A DNA stretch of 26,790 bases from assembly GCA_029863175.1 (NCBI GenBank), contig JAOTVX010000045.1:1-26790 (forward strand), read 5' to 3'. The DNA comes from Betaproteobacteria bacterium. Lineage in GTDB: Bacteria > Pseudomonadota > Gammaproteobacteria > Burkholderiales > SG8-41. Positions 17,073-24,541 of this stretch are shown piece after piece. Numbering within the stretch: position 1 is the first letter of the stretch; the number at the start of each line of letters is the position of its first letter. The position numbers were made by a program, and so were the translations under genes. The notes beneath the pieces were generated by a model that saw nothing but the letters and a program-made list of their open reading frames with translations, was not told the origin of the DNA and searched no databases.

Positions 17073-19025
17073 ATGACTGATACCGCCGGCACCTCCGCCC
17101 GGCCACGTCTCGTGGTCGACTGGCTTTATTACCTGACGGCGGTTTTCTTCTTCGTCGTCCTCTTCTTTTATTACTGGACCACCGAGGGCGGGCCCGTCCT
17201 GCTCGCCTTCGGGCTGGTTCCGGTCACGTTCATCCTCTACACGCTGGAGGCACTGCGCAAGAACGAGTTCTACCCGCGGCTCCCGGCCGTCGCCAACTAC
17301 GCCATCGCCGCGATCTACATCGTCGTCTCGATTACCGTTGCGGCGTACATGCTCGTGGAATACGAAGCAATCGGCACGGTGCGCGCCGGGATCTGGAGCG
17401 CGGCCGATCTCACCATCGGCGCGCTGATGGCCCTGCTGGTCATGGAGTACGCGCGCAAGCGCTACCTGCCGCTTTTCATCCTGAACATCTTCCTGATCAT
17501 CTATGCGGTTTATGGCTCGGTGGTGCCCGGCATGTTCAACCATCCCGGGTTGACCTGGGAGCGCATCGTCACGGCGATGAGCGTCGAGATGTCGACCGGC
17601 GTCTTCTCCAACCTGCCGCAACTCGCGCTGACGCTGATCGGCTCGTTCATCCTCGTCCTCTCCACGCTGCGCGCGTTTGGCTGCGTCGACTCCATTCTCA
17701 AGGGCTCTACGCTGATCGCCGTGCGCTCGCCGCATGCGCTGCCGCAATCCGCCGTGCTCGGGTCCATGGCCGTTGCCTCCGTAAGCGGGAGCAGCGCCGC
17801 GAACGCCATCACGACGGGCTCGGCCACCATTCCCGCCATGATCGGCTCCGGCATGCCGCGAGTGGTTGCAGCTTCCATCGAGACGGCGTCATCGCTGGGG
17901 GGGCAGCTGATGCCGCCGATCATGGGCATCTCGGCCTTCCTGATGGCGGAGTTCCTGGGGGTCAGCTATTTCGACGTGGTTTCGCGCGGCTATGCGCCGG
18001 CATTGGTCTACTTCGTCGGCGTCGCCGTCTCGGTCTACCTGCTCTCGTCGCGTTATCGGACGCGCCTCGACGCCGTCAAGGCGGAAATCATGCGCTGGAC
18101 CGACTGGACGAACATCGCGGCTTTCGCCGCCGTCGTCGGCGGGCTGATCCTGCTCATGGCGTTGCTGCACCTGCCGCCGATGTTCGCGGCGATGTACACC
18201 TTTCTCACTGTTTTCGCGGTGCTGCTCGCAGCGCATATCGCGGCGGCGGTGAGGGCGCGCGCGCCGGTCCTGCGCTCGCTGATCGCCCCGCTCGGTCGCC
18301 TCCTGGACTCCTTCGCCGGCATGACCGCGGACCTGACGCTGTTGCTGGCAACGCTGTCGATCATGACCGGAGCACTGGTCATCACCGGCGTGCCGACCAA
18401 GATCGGCGCCATCCTGGTCGCAACTGCCGGGGTCAATCTCTTCGCCATGGTGGTGGTTGCCTTCTTTTTCGGTGCGCTGCTCGGGACCGGTCTGCCGCCG
18501 GCGCCAACTTACATCATCACCGCGCTCGTGATCGCGCCGGCGATGATCCGCGTCGGCGTCGACCAGTGGGTGGTGCACTTTTTCGCCTTCTTCCTCGCGG
18601 TCTGGGGCGAGCTCACGCCGCCCACGTCCGTCGTGGCGGCAGTGACGGCGAAGATTGCGGACGCGCCCTTCCTGCCAGTGTTGTTTCGTGGGATAACGAT
18701 CTGCATTTCGTTGTTCATCCTGATGGGCGGCATCTTTACCCGCCCGGAGCTCGTTTTGGAACCAGGGCTTGCGCAAATCGGGGCGATGCTCCTTCTCATG
18801 GCAGCGACGATCGGTATCAGCTTCAGCATCCAAGCTCAGTTCTCTGACCTCCGCGCGATCGACGTGCCGCTGCGGCTCGTCCTTGCCGCTCTCGCGCTGG
18901 TGATCATATTCCATCCAAGTCAGCAGGTCGCGTGGTTTACCTGTATTCCGGTCGGCCTGTTCGCCGCTTACTGGCTCCTGCGGCGACGCAACGCGTCGGT
19001 CGCTGCGGAGCTCAGCGCCGGCTGA
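17073..19025 (+). CDS. TRAP transporter fused permease (DctQM type, TAXI family)
   Basis: A 650-aa inner-membrane protein with the small (DctQ-like, about residues 20-165, four segments) and large (DctM-like, about 170-620) subunits fused, as usual for TAXI systems. The family motif VASVSGSSAANAITTGSATI lies near 230, followed by PAMIGSGMPRVVAASIE and LGGQLMPPIMGISAFLMAE. A second conserved loop has GTGLPPAPTYIITALVIAPA near 470 and FFLAVWGELTPPTSV near 505. The start is ATG 17073 (MTDTAGTSARPRLVVDWLYY). It works with the upstream TAXI binding protein in Na+- or H+-driven uptake of an unknown organic acid. Confidence 0.95.
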   Translation: MTDTAGTSARPRLVVDWLYYLTAVFFFVVLFFYYWTTEGGPVLLAFGLVPVTFILYTLEALRKNEFYPRLPAVANYAIAAIYIVVSITVAAYMLVEYEAIGTVRAGIWSAADLTIGALMALLVMEYARKRYLPLFILNIFLIIYAVYGSVVPGMFNHPGLTWERIVTAMSVEMSTGVFSNLPQLALTLIGSFILVLSTLRAFGCVDSILKGSTLIAVRSPHALPQSAVLGSMAVASVSGSSAANAITTGSATIPAMIGSGMPRVVAASIETASSLGGQLMPPIMGISAFLMAEFLGVSYFDVVSRGYAPALVYFVGVAVSVYLLSSRYRTRLDAVKAEIMRWTDWTNIAAFAAVVGGLILLMALLHLPPMFAAMYTFLTVFAVLLAAHIAAAVRARAPVLRSLIAPLGRLLDSFAGMTADLTLLLATLSIMTGALVITGVPTKIGAILVATAGVNLFAMVVVAFFFGALLGTGLPPAPTYIITALVIAPAMIRVGVDQWVVHFFAFFLAVWGELTPPTSVVAAVTAKIADAPFLPVLFRGITICISLFILMGGIFTRPELVLEPGLAQIGAMLLLMAATIGISFSIQAQFSDLRAIDVPLRLVLAALALVIIFHPSQQVAWFTCIPVGLFAAYWLLRRRNASVAAELSAG

Positions 19026-19115
19026 CGGCGGAAGGCTGTTTTCTCGGATTCCTAACTATGCCGCCGACCGGCGGATTACGTTCTGGTCCATCTCCTCGTC
19101 GCCGGTTCTCGATGT

Positions 19116-19607
19116 ATGAGTGATTGTTCGATCCGCCTCGCGACCCCGAATGACGCGGGGATCATCAACGACATCCAGAACCATTACGTCCTCACCTCCA
19201 CGGCCACGTTTTACACCGAAGCGCTCACGCTGGAGGAGCGGCTGGCCTGGCTCAGGAACCGCTCGCCAGCTCATCCCGTCACCGTGGCGCAGGCCGAAGG
19301 GGCATCGTTGGCTGGGGCGCGCTCGAGGTTTTCCGAGGACGGCGCGCGTACCGGCATTCGGCCGAGTTTTCGGTTTACGTTCATCACGAGTGGCACCGGC
19401 GCGGGATCGGCCGCGCCCTCATGGCCGATCTCGTCACACGCGCGCGGTCTTCAATACCACGCGCTCGTCGGCGAGTGCTGCAGCGAGTCCACCTCGGTCA
19501 TCGCCCTGCTCGAGGCGCTGGGATTTGACCGCGTTGCCCGCTTCCGGGAAGTCGGCCGCAAGTTCGACCGATGGCTCGACGTCGTGTTTCTGGAACGGCT
19601 GCTATGA
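19116..19607 (+). pseudogene. GNAT acetyltransferase (phosphinothricin acetyltransferase-like) with two frame shifts
   Basis: The N-terminal part (MSDCSIRLATPNDAGIINDI to HPVTVAQAEG) and the C-terminal part (LQYHALVGECCSESTSVIAL to the end) read in one frame. The middle only makes sense in another frame: from about 19304 to 19447 it gives IVGWGALEVFRGRRAYRHSA, then EFSVYVHHEWHRRGIGRALM, which holds the acetyl-CoA loop R-R-G-I-G-R. The first shift is at a GGGG run (19299-19302), as if one G were lost. The second is at TCTT near 19448-19451 and restores frame. Read straight through, the protein (163 aa) lacks its cofactor site. Either it is a double mutant or the assembly has two indel errors. 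It lies downstream of the TRAP permease. Confidence 0.78.
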
Positions 19608-19877
19608 AAAACTCTTACAGCGTGACGGCTGACGACTCATGGCTGATGGCTGATGGCTGGGGGAACGGCCCCGTAGTGGTGGGGCCGGTCACGCAAGATC
19701 TCGTTTGGTCATCGCGGGTCAGGCGGCGCGGCCGCCAGGCTGATTCTGCTTATCTATCTCCATCTCATCACCACAGGAATAAGCAGCCCCCCCGCCAGCG
19801 TTTATAATCTGCCGGCTTTGGCCCTGGCATCTGGCCAGTCCAAGGCGCGGATTATCAGATTTCCCCGTGAGAGTCGA
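19608..19877. other. Spacer with heptamer array before the lectin-like genes
   Basis: No gene. It holds a heptamer array (GACGGCT, GACGACT, CATGGCT, GATGGCT, GATGGCT at 19624-19658), a 7-bp hairpin CGGCCCC/GGGGCCG (19666-19672, 19681-19687) without a T-run, and the candidate promoter of the next gene. Confidence 0.7.
19799..19809 (+). promoter_or_regulatory. Candidate -10 region of the first lectin-like gene
   Basis: CGTTTATAATC contains a perfect TATAAT (19803-19808), 70 nt before the ATG. The same 11-mer precedes the paralogous gene (20716-20726), suggesting that the promoter was duplicated with the gene. No good -35 is seen for either, so an activator or extended contact is possible. Confidence 0.5.
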
Positions 19878-20528
19878 ATGAACTTGAAAAGTATGAGCGT
19901 CGCCGCATCGGTCGCACTGTTGGCACTTGGCCTGAGCGGCGGCGCGCACGCGCAACAATCCGAGATGACCTTCTTCATCGCGAGCGTGGATGGCGGCAAG
20001 GGCGCGGACTTCGGCGGCCTGGCAGGTGCGGACAAGCACTGCCAGAAGCTGGCGGCTGCCGTGGGCGCCGGCAAGCAAAATTGGCGCGCCTATCTCAGCA
20101 CGAGCGGTCCGAACGCGGTCAACGCGCGCGATCGCATTGGCAAGGGCCCGTGGCGCAACGCGGAGGGGCGGCTCATGGCGCGCAACGTCGCCGAGCTTCA
20201 CGGGATCAACAACATCAACCGAATGACCGGTCTGACCGAGAAGGGCACGATCGTGAACGGCCGCGCCGATTCGCCCAACATGCACGACATCCTCACCGGC
20301 TCGCAGCCGGACGGCACGGCGTTTCCGCCCGGCAAGGATACGACTTGCGGCAACTGGACGAACAGCGGCGACGGGCACGCCATCGTCGGGCACCACGACC
20401 GCTGGGGCCTGCGGGACGACGAGCCCTCACGGTCCTGGAACTCCTCGCATCCTTCGCGCGGCTGCAGCCTGGAAGCGTTGAAGAAATCGGGCGGGGCGGG
20501 GTTCATCTACTGTTTTGCCGCCAACTGA
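19878..20528 (+). CDS. Secreted lectin-like (endostatin/C-type-lectin-like fold) protein
   Basis: A 216-aa protein with a Sec signal peptide (MNLKSMSVAASVALLALGL then SGGAHA|QQ). The mature domain has MTFFIASVDGGKGADFGGL, ADKHCQKLAA, WRAYLSTSGPNAVNARDRIG, NMHDILTGSQPDGTAF, TCGNWTNSGDGHAIVGHHDR and RSWNSSHPSRGCSLEALKKS, ending YCFAAN. The conserved Cys, Trp, Asn and Asp pattern matches proteins usually labelled lectin in proteobacteria, with a fold related to endostatin/C-type lectins. That label is from memory; sugar binding is not shown. Four cysteines in the mature part suggest two disulfides. ATG 19878 is chosen for the signal peptide. A lipoprotein paralogue follows 250 nt downstream. Confidence 0.8.
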   Translation: MNLKSMSVAASVALLALGLSGGAHAQQSEMTFFIASVDGGKGADFGGLAGADKHCQKLAAAVGAGKQNWRAYLSTSGPNAVNARDRIGKGPWRNAEGRLMARNVAELHGINNINRMTGLTEKGTIVNGRADSPNMHDILTGSQPDGTAFPPGKDTTCGNWTNSGDGHAIVGHHDRWGLRDDEPSRSWNSSHPSRGCSLEALKKSGGAGFIYCFAAN

Positions 20529-20541
20529 ACCGCGGCAAGAA

Positions 20542-20655
20542 AGTGATGGGAACTGGTGATGACAAATGGTGACGAATGATGGTGATAGAAACGCGCGTTA
20601 CCACCCTCATCACCAGGACACATCACCAGTATCTCCATCACCCGTTCGCATCACC
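20542..20655. repeat. Paired 13-nt-period inverted array between lectin paralogues
   Basis: The left arm is AGTGATG, GGTGATG, GGTGACG, GGTGATA at 20542, 20555, 20568 and 20581 (13 nt apart). The right arm is CATCACC at 20608, 20621, 20636 and 20649 (13, 15, 13 nt apart). The centre is GAAACGCGCGTTA-like. It starts 13 nt after the first paralogue ends. Confidence 0.92.
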
Positions 20656-20669
20656 AGGTACCGCGTAGG

Positions 20670-20697
20670 GCCTCCTGCCTTTCGCCTTCCGCCTAAT
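20670..20697. repeat. Heptamer array (GCCTNNN)
   Basis: GCCTCCT, GCCTTTC, GCCTTCC, GCCTAAT in 7-nt phase. It directly precedes the candidate promoter of the second lectin-like gene. Confidence 0.75.
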
Positions 20698-20715
20698 ATT
20701 ATCGGGCCGCCTCCC

Positions 20716-20726
20716 CGTTTATAATC
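20716..20726 (+). promoter_or_regulatory. Candidate -10 region of the second lectin-like gene
   Basis: CGTTTATAATC, identical to the 11-mer upstream of the first paralogue, with TATAAT at 20720-20725, 50-57 nt before the start. Confidence 0.5.
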
Positions 20727-20775
20727 ACCTCGAAACTGCCGGTCCCCGGCGCGGATGGTCTAGCGGGAGAGGGAA

Positions 20776-21441
20776 ATGAGCATGAAATCTTTGGGTACGA
20801 TCGCAGCGGTCGTTCTGTTGTCGCTTGGACTGGGCAGCTGCGCGACCTACCAGCACTATTACGAGATGACGTTCTTTATCACCAGCACCGGCAACGGGAA
20901 GGGCGCGGACTTCGGTGGATTGGAAGGGGCCGATCAGCACTGCAAAGCCCTCGCAAACGCAGCGGGCTTGGGGGGGTTCCGAACGTGGCGGGCCTACCTC
21001 AGCGCAAGCCCCAACCGGAGCTCGCCAACGGTCAACGCCCGCGACCGCATCGGCAGCGGTCCCTGGCACAACATCAAGGGTGTGTTGATCGCAGCCAATC
21101 TCGCCGAGCTGCATGGGAAGAACAACCTGAACAAGCAGACCGCGCTCACCGAGAAAGGGACGATCGTCAACGGCCGTGGCGACAATCCCAACATGCATGA
21201 CATCCTGACGGGCTCGCGGCCCGACGGGACGGCGTTCTCGGGCAATGACGACCGGACCTGCCGCAACTGGACGAGCAGTAGCGAAGGCAGCGCTCAGGTC
21301 GGCCATCATGACCGCATGGGGCTACGCGATGACGTGCCCTCCAAGTCCTGGAACTCCTCGCACCCTTCGCGTGGCTGCAGCCCGGAAGCGTTGAAGGAAT
21401 CCGGCGGTGCGGGCCTGCTCTACTGCTTCGCCGCCAACTGA
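20776..21441 (+). CDS. Lectin-like lipoprotein, paralogue of the preceding gene
   Basis: A 221-aa protein. The domain matches the preceding gene closely (GKGADFGGLEGADQHCK, VNARDRIGSGPW, NMHDILTGSRPDGTAF, SWNSSHPSRGCSPEALK, then SGGAG and YCFAAN), so the pair arose by tandem duplication. The N-terminus differs: MKSLGTIAAVVLLSLGLGSC has a plausible lipobox (LGSC), so this copy should be a membrane-anchored lipoprotein while the first is free. The AELHGKNNLNKQTALTEKG segment aligns with AELHGINNINRMTGLTEKG in the first copy. ATG 20776 and ATG 20782 are both possible; the GGGAGAGGG site fits either. An ancient or rapidly diverging duplication is suggested by many substitutions outside the motifs. 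Confidence 0.8.
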   Translation: MSMKSLGTIAAVVLLSLGLGSCATYQHYYEMTFFITSTGNGKGADFGGLEGADQHCKALANAAGLGGFRTWRAYLSASPNRSSPTVNARDRIGSGPWHNIKGVLIAANLAELHGKNNLNKQTALTEKGTIVNGRGDNPNMHDILTGSRPDGTAFSGNDDRTCRNWTSSSEGSAQVGHHDRMGLRDDVPSKSWNSSHPSRGCSPEALKESGGAGLLYCFAAN

Positions 21442-21520
21442 TCGAACACCAAGGTTCAAGGGTGGACGACGGTTGCAGACGAAGTTCCGCGCTTCGAACT
21501 TGGAACATTGAACGGGGTTT

Positions 21521-21548
21521 TCGTCACCCGTCACTCGTCACCCATCAC
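21521..21548. repeat. Heptamer array over the hydratase stop codon
   Basis: TCGTCAC, CCGTCAC, TCGTCAC, CCATCAC in 7-nt phase. The TGA of the minus-strand hydratase gene (21547-21545) is inside the fourth unit. Confidence 0.92.
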
Positions 21549-22234
21549 GGGTTTCCGCTTTCTGCCTTGGGCACCGTTACGCCGACGAGTGTGTCACGCG
21601 TAAGGATCTCAGCGAGCTGCTCCTCGCTCCAGCCTTCCGTGCCTTTCGGCCGCATCGGAACCACCACGTAACGCATATCGGCATTGGAGTCGTGCACGCG
21701 CACGGTGACGTGCTCCGGGAGCACCGTGCCGAACTCCTTCAGCACGGCGCGCGGTTCGAACACCACGCGGGAACGATAATTGGTGCTCTTGTACCACGTC
21801 GGCGGCATGCCGAGCAGCGCGCGGGGATAGCACGAGCATAGCGTGCAGACGATGAGATTGTGGACCTCCGGCATGTTCTCCACCGCGATCAGCCGGTCAG
21901 CCTCGAGCTCCACGCCCATCTCGGCGCACGCGGCCTTGCCGTCTTTCAGCAGCCGCTTCCTGAACGCCGGATCGGTCCACGCGTGCGCAATGACGCGCGA
22001 GCCGCGGTAGGGAAATTCCTCCTCGAAGGTTTCCATCCGGCGCCTGACTTCCTCGGCCGTAATCACTCCCTTGGCCTCGAGCAGCTCCTGCATGGCCCGG
22101 CTCATGATCTCGTACTCCGAGGGCGGACCCTCGTCCTGCGCAGCCACGGGCGCGTGGTCGTGGTGACCCGGTTCGTGATCGTGAACGTGTTTCTTCTGGT
22201 GCGCGTAATGGTCGAAGGCAGAAGGATCGCTCAT
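21545..22234 (-). CDS. Nitrile hydratase alpha / thiocyanate hydrolase gamma-type subunit, cobalt form
   Basis: The catalytic metal subunit, 229 aa. The metal claw is VCTLCSC at residues 129-135, with ligands C130, C133, S134 and C135. Thr between the first two Cys indicates the Co(III) type rather than the Fe type. Downstream, RALLGMPPTWYKSTNYRSR, EPRAVLKEFG, RPKGTEGWSEEQLAEILTRD and GVTVPK are family-typical. The N-terminus is His-rich (HYAHQKKHVHDHEPGHHDH), plausibly a metal-handling tail; I recall a similar His/Asp-rich start in thiocyanate hydrolase gamma. It hydrates nitriles to amides or, in the hydrolase form, splits thiocyanate to carbonyl sulfide and ammonia. It is the third gene of a tight operon, with AGGGTGA before its start, 3 nt after the preceding stop. 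Confidence 0.9.
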   Translation of the reverse strand: MSDPSAFDHYAHQKKHVHDHEPGHHDHAPVAAQDEGPPSEYEIMSRAMQELLEAKGVITAEEVRRRMETFEEEFPYRGSRVIAHAWTDPAFRKRLLKDGKAACAEMGVELEADRLIAVENMPEVHNLIVCTLCSCYPRALLGMPPTWYKSTNYRSRVVFEPRAVLKEFGTVLPEHVTVRVHDSNADMRYVVVPMRPKGTEGWSEEQLAEILTRDTLVGVTVPKAESGNP

Positions 22235-22237
22235 GGT

Positions 22238-22621
22238 TCACCCTGTCTCGTCGGGAGCTGGCGGCTCCCCGGGCCCGGAGGCGGGCTCCAGCCAGTGCTC
22301 GAAGATTTCCATTTCGATGATGTCGCTCGCGGGGCCGGCGTAGTCCGGCCACACGTGGTTCTGCAAGAAGCGCACACGGTACAACACTTTCGCGGGTTTT
22401 CCATCGAACCCGTAGGCGAGCTCCTCCGGGTTCGGGAAGGCGCCGCAGATGCGCTCGATCACGCCCCGCTTGCCGCGGATGTAGTACGGCGTGCGCCGGT
22501 GCCCGGGCGGGAAGCTGCGCTTGATCACCACCGCGTCGCCCACATTGAAGCGGCGCCCGGGCGCTGGGTTATAGGTCGACGGAAGCGGTTTCCGGGTCCG
22601 TCCGCGGGCTGCCCGGTTCAT
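22238..22621 (-). CDS. Nitrile hydratase beta C-terminal domain / thiocyanate hydrolase alpha-type subunit
   Basis: A 127-aa protein equal to the C-terminal SH3-like barrel of nitrile hydratase beta: FNVGDAVVIKRSFPPGHRRT, PYYIRGKRGVIERICGAFPN, PEELAYG and LYRVRFLQNHVWPDYAGP, ending in an acidic EIFEHWLE segment. It lacks the N-terminal helical domain, which is encoded by the preceding gene. The split of beta into two chains is the arrangement of thiocyanate hydrolase (alpha about 126 aa) and a few three-subunit nitrile hydratases. The start overlaps the previous stop (ATGA, 22621-22618). It assembles with the other two chains in the cytoplasm; it probably shapes the active-site entrance and supports the metal subunit. 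Confidence 0.88.
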   Translation of the reverse strand: MNRAARGRTRKPLPSTYNPAPGRRFNVGDAVVIKRSFPPGHRRTPYYIRGKRGVIERICGAFPNPEELAYGFDGKPAKVLYRVRFLQNHVWPDYAGPASDIIEMEIFEHWLEPASGPGEPPAPDETG

Positions 22622-22977
22622 CGGTTTGCGCCTTTCTTGATGGGCGATTGCGATTCGTGGGGCACGTCGAAGCGCGCCCGCACCTCGGCCATCTTCGCCT
22701 TGAGCTCGGCTTCGGTAATGAGACCCTTCTCCAGCAGGACGGTGCGCAGCGCCGAAGTCGTGCGCTCGAAGTAGTCAAGCTTGTAGTACCGGTCGCCCAG
22801 GTCTTCAGCCGCCCGGCGCAGCTCGTCCACGCGCGTGATCTTCTTGAGGGAAAGTGTGCTGCGCAGCGCGTTAGCCTGCCTTTCCCAGAAACGCATGCCG
22901 TGGTCGGTCGTGTCGATCGCACCGGCGGCTTCGCCACCCATATCGTGAGGTCCCTTGTTAAGGGGTCTATCGCTCAT
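22618..22977 (-). CDS. Nitrile hydratase beta N-terminal domain / thiocyanate hydrolase beta-type subunit
   Basis: A 119-aa helical protein starting MSDRPLNKGPHDMGGEAAG. PHDMGG is the hallmark N-terminus of nitrile hydratase beta, here with GEA as in thiocyanate hydrolase beta as I remember it. FWERQANALRSTL, ELRRAAEDLGDRYYKLDYFE and LLEKGLITEAELKAKMAEVR are the beta N-domain helices, ending with the start of the hinge. It is the first gene of the operon, so the order is N-half, C-half, metal subunit: the same order as scnB-scnA-scnC. GAGGTG precedes its ATG. It is divergent from a HupE-type metal permease across 193 nt. No activator (p47K or P15K type) gene is found in the window, so maturation would need one elsewhere. 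Confidence 0.85.
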   Translation of the reverse strand: MSDRPLNKGPHDMGGEAAGAIDTTDHGMRFWERQANALRSTLSLKKITRVDELRRAAEDLGDRYYKLDYFERTTSALRTVLLEKGLITEAELKAKMAEVRARFDVPHESQSPIKKGANR

Positions 22978-23112
22978 TTCACACCTCGCCCAGAATTGCC
23001 GCTCAGGAATGGATCAACGGATCGCGCGCAACGGCGAATCAGCATAGCACAATGAATCGGCGGCAAGTCGCCCGGCGTGCTTTGCGCACGATCACTACGC
23101 CTCGCTGGCGGT

Positions 23113-23142
23113 TTGACCCTCCGATCTGGCTGTGGCTAGAAT
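23113..23142 (+). promoter_or_regulatory. Candidate promoter of the HupE-like gene
   Basis: -35 TTGACC (23113-23118), 18-bp spacer, -10 TAGAAT (23137-23142), 28 nt before the ATG. No riboswitch-like conserved block (for example a cobalamin box) was recognised in the 193-nt divergent region. Confidence 0.55.
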
Positions 23143-23170
23143 CGGCGTATTCATCAATCGGGAGGATTCC

Positions 23171-23791
23171 ATGCAGCACGGAATGATCGGTCTGCTCTGG
23201 CGCGCCGCTGTGGTGTTTGCAGCCAGCGCTTCGTTGGCTCAAGCCCATCACGTGATGGACTATGCAATGCCGGCCACGGCGTTGGACGGATTTCTCTCGG
23301 GTCTTGGACATCCGGTGATTGGCCTGGATCATCTGCTGTTCATCGCAGGCGCCGGCGTGTTCGCAGCGCAGCTGCGCCGCGGTTTCCTTCTGCCTCTGAT
23401 CTTCGTCGCCGCGTCCATCCTCGCGGCGGCCTGGCGCGCCGGGGGTGCGTCCTGGGAGATGAGCGAGGTCTGGGTCGCGGGATCGCTGGTCGCTCTCGGC
23501 GTGGTCATGCTGGTGGCCCGAAACCCCGGCCGCGGGCTGGTCGCCGCTCTGTTCCTAGTGTCGGGGACGTTCCACGGCTACGCGCTTGCCGTAGCCATCG
23601 TCGGAGCCGAGCGCACGCCGCTGGTCGCCTATTTTGCCGGGCTGACGGTAATCCAGTGCGCGATTGCGCTCGCGGCGTGGGGAGCGGCAACTTGGCTCGT
23701 GGGGAACCGCCCGCGCTGGCCCCTGCAGCAGCTAGCCGGGGCCGCCGTCGGTGCCGCGGGACTGGTCTTCGTTGGGCTGGCCGCGCTGTAA
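23171..23791 (+). CDS. HupE/UreJ family nickel/cobalt permease
   Basis: A 206-aa inner-membrane protein with a cleavable signal (MQHGMIGLLWRAAVVFAASA then SLAQA|HH) and about six further membrane segments. The family motif HPVIGLDHLLFIAGAGVFAA (about residues 46-65) carries the conserved His, Asp and His for metal binding, and GTFHGYALA provides another His. ATG 23171 is set by GGAGG 5 nt upstream and the signal peptide. Members of this family transport Ni2+ or Co2+. No urease or hydrogenase genes are near, but a Co-type hydratase operon is divergent, so cobalt supply for that enzyme is the simplest role. That is inference from position. Confidence 0.88.
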   Translation: MQHGMIGLLWRAAVVFAASASLAQAHHVMDYAMPATALDGFLSGLGHPVIGLDHLLFIAGAGVFAAQLRRGFLLPLIFVAASILAAAWRAGGASWEMSEVWVAGSLVALGVVMLVARNPGRGLVAALFLVSGTFHGYALAVAIVGAERTPLVAYFAGLTVIQCAIALAAWGAATWLVGNRPRWPLQQLAGAAVGAAGLVFVGLAAL

Positions 23792-23827
23792 GAGCGGAGG
23801 CGGAATCACCCTCCAGATTGGCGAGTG

Positions 23828-24541
23828 ATGTTTCTTGCACGAAGCCTGATCCTCCGCGCGGCAGCATGCCTCGTTGTCGCCTGCTGGACGTTGACATCGT
23901 ATGCGCAGGTGCCGCCGACCGCGGATGAGAACGCGCGCTACACCGGCCTGCTCGCCGCCGCCGCCCGAGGTGATGCGGCGGAAATCAAGGCGCTGACTGC
24001 CCGGGGCGCGAGCGCCAGCGTCCGTGACGGCTATCGCCGCACGCCGTTGCACATCGCGGCCTACGGGGGGCATCACCAGGCCATCCGCGCGCTGGTGGCC
24101 GCAGGCGCGGACCCCAACGCGCTCGAGCGGGACCGCTACGACATCGTCACCATCGCTGCAGTTGCAAACGACGTGCCTACACTGAACGTTTCGCTCGAGC
24201 TGGGCTGCAGCGCAAAGAACATCACCAGCCGCTACGATGGCAATGCGCTTATCGCTGCCGCGCACCTAGGTCACGCTGAAGTGGTGCGTATTCTCATCAA
24301 AGCCGGCGCGCCGCTCGATCACGTCAACAACCTGGGCTGGACGGCGTTGATCGAATCGATCGTGCTGGGCGACGGCGGCCCGCGCCACATCGCGACGCTG
24401 ACGGCACTCGTCGAGGCCGGCGCAAACGTGAATCTGCCAGACGGTCACGGCCAAACGCCGCTCACGCTCGCGCGCGGGCGTGGCTACCAAGAGATGTACA
24501 AGATCCTTGAGCGCGCCGGCGCCACAGAACAAAAACGGTGA
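23828..24541 (+). CDS. Exported ankyrin-repeat protein
   Basis: A 237-aa protein with an N-terminal signal peptide (MFLARSLILRAAACLVVACW then TLTSYAQ) and five or so ankyrin repeats from about residue 38: ALTARGASASVRDGYRRTPL then HIAAYGG, ALVAAGADPNALERDRYDIV, AAHLGHAEVVRILIKAGAPL, ALVEAGANVNLPDGHGQTPL, ending in a partial repeat. These form a periplasmic protein-binding scaffold; the partner is unknown. The start could also be the GTG one codon earlier. It lies 36 nt after the HupE-like gene and probably shares its transcript. Periplasmic ankyrin proteins often sit beside the enzyme they protect, but no catalase or similar is here. A 13-nt-period repeat overlaps its stop codon. Confidence 0.85.
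   Translation: MFLARSLILRAAACLVVACWTLTSYAQVPPTADENARYTGLLAAAARGDAAEIKALTARGASASVRDGYRRTPLHIAAYGGHHQAIRALVAAGADPNALERDRYDIVTIAAVANDVPTLNVSLELGCSAKNITSRYDGNALIAAAHLGHAEVVRILIKAGAPLDHVNNLGWTALIESIVLGDGGPRHIATLTALVEAGANVNLPDGHGQTPLTLARGRGYQEMYKILERAGATEQKR

Noticed and set aside
16059..17747. 562-codon frame antisense to the TAXI binding protein and permease
   Set aside because: It crosses a strong intrinsic terminator and two well-supported genes on the other strand, has low-complexity His/Arg/Asp-rich content and no motif.
22978..23170. Cobalamin or Ni/Co riboswitch in front of the HupE-like gene
   Set aside because: No B12-box or NiCo-type conserved core could be found in the 193-nt divergent region, and a plain sigma-70 promoter sits only 28 nt from the start.
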